From NCBI GenBank assembly GCA_047618115.1, contig JBLHKV010000121.1, forward strand, positions 1 to 10,899: DNA of 10,899 nt. The letters are read 5' to 3'. Made by a program: the position numbers and the translations under genes. Below are positions 1 to 6,156 of the stretch, in pieces; within the stretch, counting starts at the first letter, position 1, and each line of letters opens with the position of its first letter. Below the pieces are notes generated by a model. That model ran no database searches. It was not told where the DNA came from and worked only from the letters and a program-made list of their open reading frames with translations. Source of the DNA: CALJGI01 sp047618115. Its GTDB lineage: Bacteria > Pseudomonadota > Gammaproteobacteria > Pseudomonadales > Halieaceae.

Positions 1-1092
1 TCAGTTACCTTTGCTCGCCAAGCTTGCCAGCAGTGTAACTACCGGGGCTGCAAGGCCTATTTCTTGTGGTTGCGCGATGTTATACCAGAGCTGCTGGTCT
101 GATTCCATGACTCGATTGTCCATCTTTGAAGATTCCTTGGAATCGAGGTTTACGTGTACCGGGAGTATGTCGAAATGATAGTGACTGAAGGTATGGCGAT
201 GTACCGGCCATGTATTTGGTTCGCGGGTGGGTGCCAGATAGTAATCGCCGAGATGGTCGCCGATGTCTGTCTCGATACTCGCCTCGGGAAAACTCCAAAG
301 ACCTCCCCAGATTCCTGTTGGCGGACGCCTTACCAATAACACCAGGCCATCGCTGCGCTGCATCATCAGCATATAGGCCGACTTGATAGGCAGGATTTTG
401 GGCGCTTTTTTCCCGGGTAGTTCAGCGATTAGATCCTCAGCTCTGGCTCGACAAGCGTTTTTTACCGGACAGTCATCGCACCTGGGTTTGCTGCGCGTGC
501 ATACGGTAGCACCCAGATCCATCATGGCCTGGCTGTAGTTGGCGTGGCGAGCGCCGGGTGTGTGCTCTTCCGCATGGTGCCAGAGTTGCTTGAGTACGCT
601 GGGTCTTCCGGGCCAACCCGCGACCGCGTGATAGCGCGCCAAGACGCGTTTAACGTTACCGTCCAGGATAGCGGCACGCTCGCCAAAGCCGATTGAGCGG
701 ATAGCGCCGGCAGTCGACAGACCGATACCGGGCAATTCGCACAGCGCATCCAGTTCGCTGGGTAGAATACCACCCAGCTCCTGGTAAACGAGTTTGGCGC
801 TGAGATGAAGATTGCGGGCGCGGGCGTAGTAGCCCAGGCCGGTCCAAAGATGCAGAACCCGATCCTCACTTGCCGTCGCCAGGTCGACAATGGTGGGTAG
901 TTCTCGCATGAACCGCTCGAAGTACGGACTCACCGTGGCGACCTGGGTTTGTTGCAGCATAATTTCGGAAACCCATACGCGATAGGGGCTTATGTTGAGC
1001 TGCCAGGGGAGGTCTTTGCGACCCGCCTGGTCCCACCATGTCAGAACCAGATCGCTAAATGGGGCAGAGGTGGTTTGCTGGGGTTTGGGCAC
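1..1092 (-). CDS. mutY: A/G-specific adenine DNA glycosylase MutY
   Basis: This cytoplasmic base-excision repair enzyme removes adenine mispaired with 8-oxoguanine. The protein has 363 residues, close to the family norm of about 350. An HhH-GPD fold covers about residues 15-195. It contains SEIMLQQTQV with the catalytic Glu43, a helix-hairpin-helix at LPGIGLSTAGAI (120-131), and LDGNVKRVLAR with the catalytic Asp144. Cys198, 205, 208 and 214 have the C-X6-C-X2-C-X5-C spacing of the [4Fe-4S] cluster. A MutT-like C-terminal domain (about 235-363) carries the FSH loop (302-304) that reads 8-oxoG in the family. The start is GTG at 1090-1092: no in-frame ATG lies near the N-terminus, and the alignment to MutY begins soon after it. 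No strong ribosome binding site is visible. The gene is complete, with its TGA stop at bases 1-3, and diverges from hisB. One oddity is Leu125 in the HhH loop, where E. coli has Arg. Confidence 0.97.
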   Translation of the reverse strand: MPKPQQTTSAPFSDLVLTWWDQAGRKDLPWQLNISPYRVWVSEIMLQQTQVATVSPYFERFMRELPTIVDLATASEDRVLHLWTGLGYYARARNLHLSAKLVYQELGGILPSELDALCELPGIGLSTAGAIRSIGFGERAAILDGNVKRVLARYHAVAGWPGRPSVLKQLWHHAEEHTPGARHANYSQAMMDLGATVCTRSKPRCDDCPVKNACRARAEDLIAELPGKKAPKILPIKSAYMLMMQRSDGLVLLVRRPPTGIWGGLWSFPEASIETDIGDHLGDYYLAPTREPNTWPVHRHTFSHYHFDILPVHVNLDSKESSKMDNRVMESDQQLWYNIAQPQEIGLAAPVVTLLASLASKGN

Positions 1093-1121
1093 GGGAAAAT
1101 CACTGAGCGTAAAGATGCTAC

Positions 1122-1127
1122 ATTGTA
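1122..1127 (-). promoter_or_regulatory. candidate -10 box for mutY
   Basis: On the minus strand this reads TACAAT, five of six matches to the sigma-70 -10 consensus, about 30 bases before the mutY GTG. No good -35 box lies at 15-18 bases, so promoter strength is uncertain. Any -35 element would overlap the hisB -35 box, making the two promoters back-to-back. Confidence 0.35.
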
Positions 1128-1140
1128 CCGCAAGCTCGCG

Positions 1141-1170
1141 GTGTCATGGTCGGGTGTATTCTCTTATAAT
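1141..1170 (+). promoter_or_regulatory. candidate sigma-70 promoter of the hisBHAF operon
   Basis: A perfect TATAAT lies at 1165-1170. GTGTCA (1141-1146, four of six matches to TTGACA) lies 18 bases upstream. Transcription would start near 1177, leaving a leader of about 35 bases before the hisB ATG. That leader carries a GGAG ribosome binding site (1200-1203), 8 bases from the ATG. It is too short for a his attenuator, and no histidine-rich leader peptide is present, so classical His-tRNA attenuation is unlikely here. Confidence 0.6.
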
Positions 1171-1211
1171 ATGCCGCTTTTACAGCAGCCGGACGCGCTG
1201 GAGACCACATC

Positions 1212-1805
1212 ATGGCAGATCGAACCGCCACCCTGACCCGCAATACTCTTGAAACCCAAATAACCGTGTCGGTTAATCTGGATGGAACCGGGCATGCGCA
1301 ATTTGATACGGGAGTGCCATTTTTAGAGCACATGATGGACCAGATCGCTCGGCACGGCATGATCGATATAAATGTCAAAGCTACCGGCGATATTCAGATC
1401 GATGACCACCACACAGTGGAAGATATCGGTATTACGCTCGGACAGGCGATCCATATGGCCGTGGGCGACAAAAAGGGTATACAGCGCTATGGGCACGCCT
1501 ATGTGCCGTTGGACGAGGCGCTGTCCCGAGTGGTTGTCGACTTTTCCGGGCGCCCGGGGATGGAATTCCACGTGCCGTTTACGCGCAGTCAGGTGGGTGG
1601 ATTTGATGTGGACCTGTTCATCGAGTTCTTTCAGGGTTTCGTAAATCACGCCGAGATGACGTTGCACATCGATAATTTGCGCGGCAACAATACTCACCAT
1701 CAGGCCGAGACAATTTTCAAAGCTTTTGGGCGGGCAGTCCGCATGGCGCTCACCAGGGATCCGAGGATGGAGGGTATTACACCATCCACCAAGGGCGTAC
1801 TCTAA
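1212..1805 (+). CDS. hisB: Imidazoleglycerol-phosphate dehydratase HisB
   Basis: This enzyme dehydrates imidazole glycerol phosphate to imidazole acetol phosphate in histidine biosynthesis, in the cytoplasm. The family forms manganese-dependent 24-mers. The 197-residue protein is the monofunctional form: it lacks the N-terminal histidinol-phosphatase domain of E. coli HisB. Both metal-binding repeats are visible, DDHHTVED at 64-71 and THHQAE at 161-166. The first is followed by IGITLGQAI and the second by the matching FKAFGRAVRMAL, reflecting the internal duplication of the fold. His40, in PFLEHMMDQI, is a further conserved ligand region. The ATG has a GGAG site at good spacing. It is the first gene of hisBHAF, and hisH starts 14 bases after its stop. 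A separate phosphatase would be needed elsewhere in the genome for the later step. Confidence 0.98.
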   Translation: MADRTATLTRNTLETQITVSVNLDGTGHAQFDTGVPFLEHMMDQIARHGMIDINVKATGDIQIDDHHTVEDIGITLGQAIHMAVGDKKGIQRYGHAYVPLDEALSRVVVDFSGRPGMEFHVPFTRSQVGGFDVDLFIEFFQGFVNHAEMTLHIDNLRGNNTHHQAETIFKAFGRAVRMALTRDPRMEGITPSTKGVL

Positions 1806-1819
1806 GTATCTACTGACTT

Positions 1820-2458
1820 ATGTCTGATTTTGTAGCTGTCATCGATTATGGGATGGGTAATCTCCACTCCGTTGCCAGCGCGCTGGAGCACGTTGGTGCT
1901 GGGCGCGTGCTCGTCAGTAGCGACCCGGAAGAAATCCGTCAGGCCGACCGAGTGGTTTTTCCCGGTGTCGGGGCGATGCGCGATTGTATGGGCGAAATTC
2001 GGCGCCTTGGTTTTGATTCGCTAGTGGCCGAACTGATTTTAGACCGACCTGTCTTGGCCATCTGCGTTGGTATGCAAGCGCTGATGGACCACAGTGAGGA
2101 GAATCAGGGTGTCGATTGCCTGTCGCTTATCCGTGGTGATGTCCGACATTTTGGTGAGGCTTTGGTCGGCGCAGATGGGCAGCGCTTGAAGGTGCCACAC
2201 ATGGGGTGGAATCAGGTACACCAGCGCAACGACCACCCGCTTTGGCAAGGTATAGAGCAGGACGCCCGATTTTATTTTGTGCACAGTTACTATGTTCACG
2301 CCGTTGATCGAGAGCTTGTGGCTGCTACGAGCCAGTACGGTTGTGAGGTTGACGCCGCGTTGGCGCGAGACCATCTCTTTGCCGTGCAGTTTCATCCCGA
2401 GAAAAGTCACACCGCGGGCTTGCAGTTGCTTTCAAACTTTATGGACTGGGACGGGTAA
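1820..2458 (+). CDS. hisH: Imidazole glycerol phosphate synthase, glutaminase subunit HisH
   Basis: This class I glutamine amidotransferase releases ammonia from glutamine and channels it through HisF. Together they convert PRFAR to IGP and AICAR, linking histidine and purine synthesis. The protein has 212 residues, normal for HisH. The start is typical: VAVIDYGMGNLHSVASAL. The oxyanion region PGVGAMRDCM lies around 48-57. The nucleophile Cys82 sits in AICVGMQAL, and His192 with Glu194 in QFHPEKS complete the catalytic triad. PHMGWN (126-131) is a family signature near the HisF interface. The ATG at 1820 has no obvious Shine-Dalgarno sequence in the 14-base gap after hisB, so translation may depend on coupling to hisB. 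HisH is encoded two genes before its partner hisF, in the same operon. Confidence 0.98.
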   Translation: MSDFVAVIDYGMGNLHSVASALEHVGAGRVLVSSDPEEIRQADRVVFPGVGAMRDCMGEIRRLGFDSLVAELILDRPVLAICVGMQALMDHSEENQGVDCLSLIRGDVRHFGEALVGADGQRLKVPHMGWNQVHQRNDHPLWQGIEQDARFYFVHSYYVHAVDRELVAATSQYGCEVDAALARDHLFAVQFHPEKSHTAGLQLLSNFMDWDG

Positions 2459-2481
2459 ATGAAGCTCACAGAGAACCCCCT

Positions 2482-3216
2482 ATGCTGATAATTCCCGCAA
2501 TTGACCTCAAAGATGGCCAGTGTGTGCGTTTGCGCCAGGGTCTTATGGAAGACTCCACCGTATTCTCCGATGACCCGGTGGCGACCGCCGGGCGCTGGGT
2601 AGAGGCGGGAGCTCGTCGTCTTCATTTGGTCGATCTTAATGGCGCTTTCGTTGGCGAGCCGGCCAATGGTGAGGTAGTAAAAGCAATTGTGGCCGCCTTT
2701 CCAGCCATGCCAGTGCAGATCGGCGGCGGGATTCGCGATCTGGCGACCATCGAACACTACGTAACGGCGGGTGTTAGTTTTGTGATTATCGGGACCAAGG
2801 CGGTAAAGGAGCCGGAATTTGTAGCCGAGGCCTGCCGAGAATTTCCGGGCCGGATAATTGTGGGGCTCGATGCCAAAGACGGGCTGGTAGCGACCGATGG
2901 TTGGGCTGAAATCTCAACCATAAAGGCAACTGAGCTGGCGCGACGCTTTGAGGCAGACGGTGTCGATTCCATTGTTTATACCGATATAAGTCGCGACGGG
3001 ATGATGCAAGGCGTCAACGTAGAGGCGACGGTGGCAATGGCAGAAGCTTCCTCGATTCCGGTTATAGCCTCTGGTGGAATAACCAATATGGATGATATCA
3101 AGGCTCTCAACGCGGTTCGATCGGCTGGAATTTGCGGAGCCATTACCGGTCGTGCTATCTATGAAGGCTCCCTCGATGTTGCCGAAGCACAGCGCTGGTG
3201 CGATCGAGAGGACTGA
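2482..3216 (+). CDS. hisA: ProFAR isomerase HisA
   Basis: This (beta/alpha)8-barrel enzyme performs the Amadori rearrangement of ProFAR to PRFAR, the substrate of HisH-HisF. The protein has 244 residues, the usual length. It opens with MLIIPAIDLKDGQCVRL, placing catalytic Asp8 at the end of strand 1. Its partner Asp130 lies in IIVGLDAKDG. The phosphate-binding loops QIGGGIRD (79-86) and IASGGI on later strands are also present, as is TDISRDGM (167-174). The half-barrel duplication shared with HisF is evident from these repeated motifs. A weak GAGA (2471-2474) precedes the ATG by 7 bases. The gap from hisH is 23 bases. Its end overlaps the ribosome binding site for hisF, which starts 3 bases after the hisA stop. 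Confidence 0.98.
   Translation: MLIIPAIDLKDGQCVRLRQGLMEDSTVFSDDPVATAGRWVEAGARRLHLVDLNGAFVGEPANGEVVKAIVAAFPAMPVQIGGGIRDLATIEHYVTAGVSFVIIGTKAVKEPEFVAEACREFPGRIIVGLDAKDGLVATDGWAEISTIKATELARRFEADGVDSIVYTDISRDGMMQGVNVEATVAMAEASSIPVIASGGITNMDDIKALNAVRSAGICGAITGRAIYEGSLDVAEAQRWCDRED
3207..3212 (+). promoter_or_regulatory. hisF ribosome binding site inside the end of hisA
   Basis: AGAGGA lies 7 bases before the hisF ATG and within the last codons of hisA. It is the strongest Shine-Dalgarno sequence in the his operon. With only 3 bases between the hisA stop and the hisF ATG, it supports coupled translation of the two barrel enzymes. Confidence 0.7.
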
Positions 3217-3219
3217 ACA

Positions 3220-3993
3220 ATGGGACTGGCCAAACGGATTATCCCCTGTCTCGACGTCGATGGTGGGCGTGTGGTGAAGGGCGTAAATTTTGTCGATATC
3301 CGCGATGCTGGGGATCCGGTCGAAATCGCCCAACGCTATAATTTGGAAGGCGCTGACGAAATCACTTTCCTCGATATTACGGCGACTCACGAGGGACGAG
3401 ATACGACCGTTCATACGGTCGAGCAAATTGCCCGCGAAGTTTTTATTCCGCTGACCGTCGGCGGCGGTATTCGCACCAGCGACGACATTCGGCTAATGCT
3501 CAGAGCGGGCGCCGACAAAGTGTCGATCAACAGTGCAGCTATTCACAACCCCGAGTTTGTCCGTGAGGCTGCCGAGAAATTTGGCTCCCAGTGTATAGTC
3601 GTTGCAATTGATGCCAAGCGCGTGAGCGCTGCGGATGAGCCGCCGCGCTGGGAAATTTTTACCCACGGTGGGCGTCGGCCAACGGGAATTGACGCCGTAG
3701 CCTGGGCGGTGCGCATGGCTGACCTGGGCGCGGGAGAGATTCTTCTGACGAGTATGGATCGCGACGGCACAAAGGACGGCTTTGAGCTGGGCGTAACCCG
3801 GGCGGTAAGCGACGCGGTCAATATTCCTGTCATAGCATCCGGCGGCGTTGGCGAGCTGCAACATTTGGTGGACGGTATAAACGTCGGTGGGGCGGACGCT
3901 GTGCTGGCCGCCAGCATTTTCCATTTTGGTGAGTTCACCGTGCAACAGGCCAAATCCTATATGGCTGAGCAGGGCGTCGAGGTTAGACTCTAG
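3220..3993 (+). CDS. hisF: Imidazole glycerol phosphate synthase, cyclase subunit HisF
   Basis: This is the cyclase half of IGP synthase. It takes ammonia from HisH through the barrel core and turns PRFAR into IGP plus AICAR. The 257-residue (beta/alpha)8 barrel begins MGLAKRIIPCLDVDGGRVVK, with catalytic Asp12. The equivalent is residue 11 in most homologues; an extra Gly2 shifts the numbering. The second catalytic aspartate, Asp131, is in VVAIDAKRV. Phosphate-binding loops are VGGGIRTSDD (80-89) and IASGGVGE. LTSMDRDGTKDG and the C-terminal AASIFHFGE are standard HisF signatures. It is the last gene of hisBHAF. Its TAG stop (3991-3993) abuts the stop codon of the converging deacetylase gene with no intervening base, and no hairpin plus T-run terminator is visible nearby. 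Confidence 0.98.
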   Translation: MGLAKRIIPCLDVDGGRVVKGVNFVDIRDAGDPVEIAQRYNLEGADEITFLDITATHEGRDTTVHTVEQIAREVFIPLTVGGGIRTSDDIRLMLRAGADKVSINSAAIHNPEFVREAAEKFGSQCIVVAIDAKRVSAADEPPRWEIFTHGGRRPTGIDAVAWAVRMADLGAGEILLTSMDRDGTKDGFELGVTRAVSDAVNIPVIASGGVGELQHLVDGINVGGADAVLAASIFHFGEFTVQQAKSYMAEQGVEVRL

Positions 3994-4776
3994 CTATAGG
4001 GCTGCCTGAATCGTCGCGGCTGCGGTGGTTTTCGATAACACTTCCGAGATCAACGCGAGGCTGTATCCGCGAGCTTCGAGCTCGGGCAGGTTTTGTTCGA
4101 GAAATGCCAGGGTCTCTGCGTGTGGGTGGCCGATGGCGGCAGCGACCCCGTGCAGCTCGGCTAAATCCAGCAGTCGTTCATATTCCTGGGAAATGGCGGC
4201 ATCGGTGCGCACGTTGTCCAGAAACACCAGGCGTTTGAGGTAGGGTACTCCGTACTCGGCTGCGGTGGACGCGCCCAGCGTTTTGTTCGTAGTGCGGCTG
4301 TCGACAAAATATAACTTCTGATTTAACAGCTCCGACATGAGCCACTGCATGGGTTGGTGCATGCTGGTAAGTTCGCTACCCATGTGGTTACTCAGGCCCT
4401 TTATTTCAGGGACGCTGGAAATGGCTGCGCGCAGAGCTTGCAAAAATGTGGTCCGGTCCATGCCTGGAGTGAGAGCGCCTGGCCCTGGAGATTTTTCCAG
4501 CTGGCTGGTCATGGGCATGTGGAGTATGACTTCCTTGCCACTGGCGCTGGCCAGTTGAGCTAATACAGCGGCATTGGCTGTATGCGGCAATATTGCATAG
4601 TTAACCGCGCCAGCCAGCGCTACAGCTCGCTTACCAGACCCCAGGTTGTGGCCAATATCATCGATTATGATGACGACACGAGGTTTTTGCTCGGGTTCTA
4701 CCGGGGCGGCCGACGCGGTGCCAAGCAAGCCCAGCAGACACAGGACGCCCAGCCCCAGCTGTGTAATTTTGTTGAT
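3994..4776 (-). CDS. yibQ: Divergent polysaccharide deacetylase family protein, YibQ-like (DUF610), apparent ATC start
   Basis: The protein belongs to the divergent polysaccharide deacetylase family (Pfam Polysacc_deac_2). Members are periplasmic and of poorly known activity, often beside envC. Numbering from the start proposed here, seen motifs are VVIIIDDIGHN with Asp39 and Asp40, ILPHTANA, VILHMPM, LSNHMGSELT, YFVDSRTT and IGHPHAET, all typical of the family. The first usable standard start is TTG at 4728, but this would cut a signal peptide in half. In-frame codons upstream encode a Lys3-containing n-region, a hydrophobic core LGLGVLCLLGLLG and an ASA cleavage site before Ala24. The frame is closed by a TAG at 4798-4800 and contains no ATG, GTG or TTG upstream of 4728. 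ATC at 4774-4776 lies 7 bases after GGGAG, so I take it as the start, giving 260 residues. It is the last gene of its operon, 11 bases after ctpA. The function beyond envelope association is inferred. Confidence 0.88.
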   Translation of the reverse strand: MNKITQLGLGVLCLLGLLGTASAAPVEPEQKPRVVIIIDDIGHNLGSGKRAVALAGAVNYAILPHTANAAVLAQLASASGKEVILHMPMTSQLEKSPGPGALTPGMDRTTFLQALRAAISSVPEIKGLSNHMGSELTSMHQPMQWLMSELLNQKLYFVDSRTTNKTLGASTAAEYGVPYLKRLVFLDNVRTDAAISQEYERLLDLAELHGVAAAIGHPHAETLAFLEQNLPELEARGYSLALISEVLSKTTAAATIQAAL

Positions 4777-4783
4777 GGTGGTA

Positions 4784-4788
4784 CTCCC
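4784..4788 (-). promoter_or_regulatory. ribosome binding site supporting the ATC start of the deacetylase gene
   Basis: On the minus strand GGGAG begins with the last base of the ctpA TAG stop. It lies 7 bases before ATC (4774-4776), which is ideal Shine-Dalgarno spacing. No such site stands at the right distance before the alternative TTG at 4728. This favours initiation at ATC, coupled to termination of ctpA. Confidence 0.55.
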
Positions 4789-6086
4789 TAGCCCTGGCTA
4801 TTAAATCCGAGAATATGAATGCCCTTCAGAAGGGTCAGTGCCTCATACAGTTGATTGTCGGACTCCAGCAAAGAGTTCGGTTTTGGCATCTCTTCATCGG
4901 CATCACGTTCGTTGCCGTTGGCGTTATCGAGGTGGCCGGAGAGGTCTGCCTCGGTCAGGCGCGGCCGGGTTCGAAATTCGGTGACCTTGGCGCGTTTGAT
5001 CGAAATGTCGGGTTCTATGCCGGTAGCCTGAATGGAGCGCCCGTTGGGTGTGAAATACAAGGCTGTGGTCAGTTTGATTGCCTTGTGTTCGGATAGCGGC
5101 AGTACAGTTTGCACAGAACCCTTGCCGAAGCTTTTGGTGCCCATAATGATTGCGCGGCGGTGATCCTGCAGGGCGCCAGCGACAATTTCGGAGGCAGAGG
5201 CAGATCCGCCATTTATCAGCACGACCAGAGGAGCGCCGTCTGAGGTGTCTTGCGATGTGGCGTTGTAGCGAACCTCAGACGCTTCTAGTCGACCCTCGGT
5301 GTAAACCACCGTGCCACCCTCGAGGAAATGGCCGGCTACATCGACACTGGCCCCCAGGACTCCACCGGGATTGTTCCGTAAGTCTAGTACCAGGCCGTTC
5401 AACTCCTGTTCGTCCATGAGCGATTTGAGCGCATCGGAGACATCCTGTCCGGTTCGGGCCTGGAACTGCGCAATGCGAACATAGCCATAACCCGGCTCCA
5501 ACCAGCGTTTGCGGACGCTGACAACCTTGACGATGTCGCGCGTCAGGGTGAGCGTGAAGGGCTGACTTTCTCCCTCCCTGGCGATAGTTACATCGATACT
5601 CGAGCCCAAAGGGCCACGCATACGCTCGATGGCCTCGTCGATACCCATTCCCTTAACAGGCTCGTTGTCTAGTTGAATGATGAGGTCTCCGGCTTCGATT
5701 CCCGCTCGCTGTGCCGGGGTTTCATCGATGGGAGAAATCACCTTGATGTAACCATTATCCGTAGTGATCTCAATGCCCAGACCGCTGAACTCGCCTTTGG
5801 TGTTGGTCTGAAGGTCTTCAAAGGCATCGTCGGTGAGGTAGGAGGAGTGTGGGTCCAGGCCAGACAGCATGCCTCTTATAGCGCTCTCGAGCAGGGTTTT
5901 GTCGTCGATCTCTTCCACGTATTTGACCCGGATCTGATTAAACACATCGGCAAATGTGCGCAACTCAGTCAGGGGAATCTCGTCCGCCGGTGCGTTCTGG
6001 GCTGAGCTCGCCAGGGGTGCGAGGGCCAGGGTGACCGCGAGGGCCAGGGTGTGCAGCCGGGGCCGCATTGTGTCGAATATAGTCAT
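4788..6086 (-). CDS. ctpA: S41 family C-terminal processing peptidase CtpA
   Basis: This serine protease of the tail-specific/CtpA family (MEROPS S41) is exported to the periplasm. In Pseudomonas, CtpA degrades peptidoglycan hydrolases when bound to a lipoprotein partner; whether that holds here is inference. The protein has 432 residues. A signal peptide covers about 1-29 (core LALAVTLALAPLA, cleavage near SSA). An N-terminal helical region with RGMLSGLDPHSSYL follows. A PDZ domain spans about 97-185 (GEFSGLGIEI, AGIEAGDLI), and then comes the protease core. Ser297 in NGGSASASEI, Lys322 in SFGKGSVQ and Gln326 match the Ser-Lys-Gln arrangement, with the same 25-residue Ser-Lys spacing as E. 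coli Tsp. GLVLDLRNNPGG is the core strand motif. The ATG at 6084-6086 is chosen; Met7 is a possible alternative. The gap to envC is 70 bases. The C-terminal acidic linker (about 383-410) is variable in the family. Confidence 0.96.
   Translation of the reverse strand: MTIFDTMRPRLHTLALAVTLALAPLASSAQNAPADEIPLTELRTFADVFNQIRVKYVEEIDDKTLLESAIRGMLSGLDPHSSYLTDDAFEDLQTNTKGEFSGLGIEITTDNGYIKVISPIDETPAQRAGIEAGDLIIQLDNEPVKGMGIDEAIERMRGPLGSSIDVTIAREGESQPFTLTLTRDIVKVVSVRKRWLEPGYGYVRIAQFQARTGQDVSDALKSLMDEQELNGLVLDLRNNPGGVLGASVDVAGHFLEGGTVVYTEGRLEASEVRYNATSQDTSDGAPLVVLINGGSASASEIVAGALQDHRRAIIMGTKSFGKGSVQTVLPLSEHKAIKLTTALYFTPNGRSIQATGIEPDISIKRAKVTEFRTRPRLTEADLSGHLDNANGNERDADEEMPKPNSLLESDNQLYEALTLLKGIHILGFNSQG
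6019..6054 (-). repeat. 18-base tandem duplication in the ctpA signal peptide
   Basis: GCGAGGGCCAGGGTG (plus-strand reading) occurs at 6019-6033 and again at 6037-6051. The full 18-base units match at 16 of 18 positions. The period is six codons and the frame is kept, so the signal peptide core reads TLALAV then TLALAP. This looks like an in-frame slippage or unequal-recombination duplication that lengthened the hydrophobic core. Confidence 0.8.
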
Positions 6087-6156
6087 GGTCTATTTTCCGT
6101 AAGATCGGACAGTGTAAACCTTAGACGGCAGCAAGCAAGGGAGGTTTCATCTGGGA

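Noticed and set aside
949..1236. Plus-strand open frame across the mutY-hisB gap as a leader peptide
   Set aside because: It has no histidine run and no attenuator hairpin and overlaps hisB out of frame. It is a chance frame.
4726..4728. TTG at 4728 as the start of the YibQ-like gene
   Set aside because: It would remove most of a clear signal peptide and has no ribosome binding site at proper spacing. ATC at 4776 fits better, though TTG remains the conventional call.
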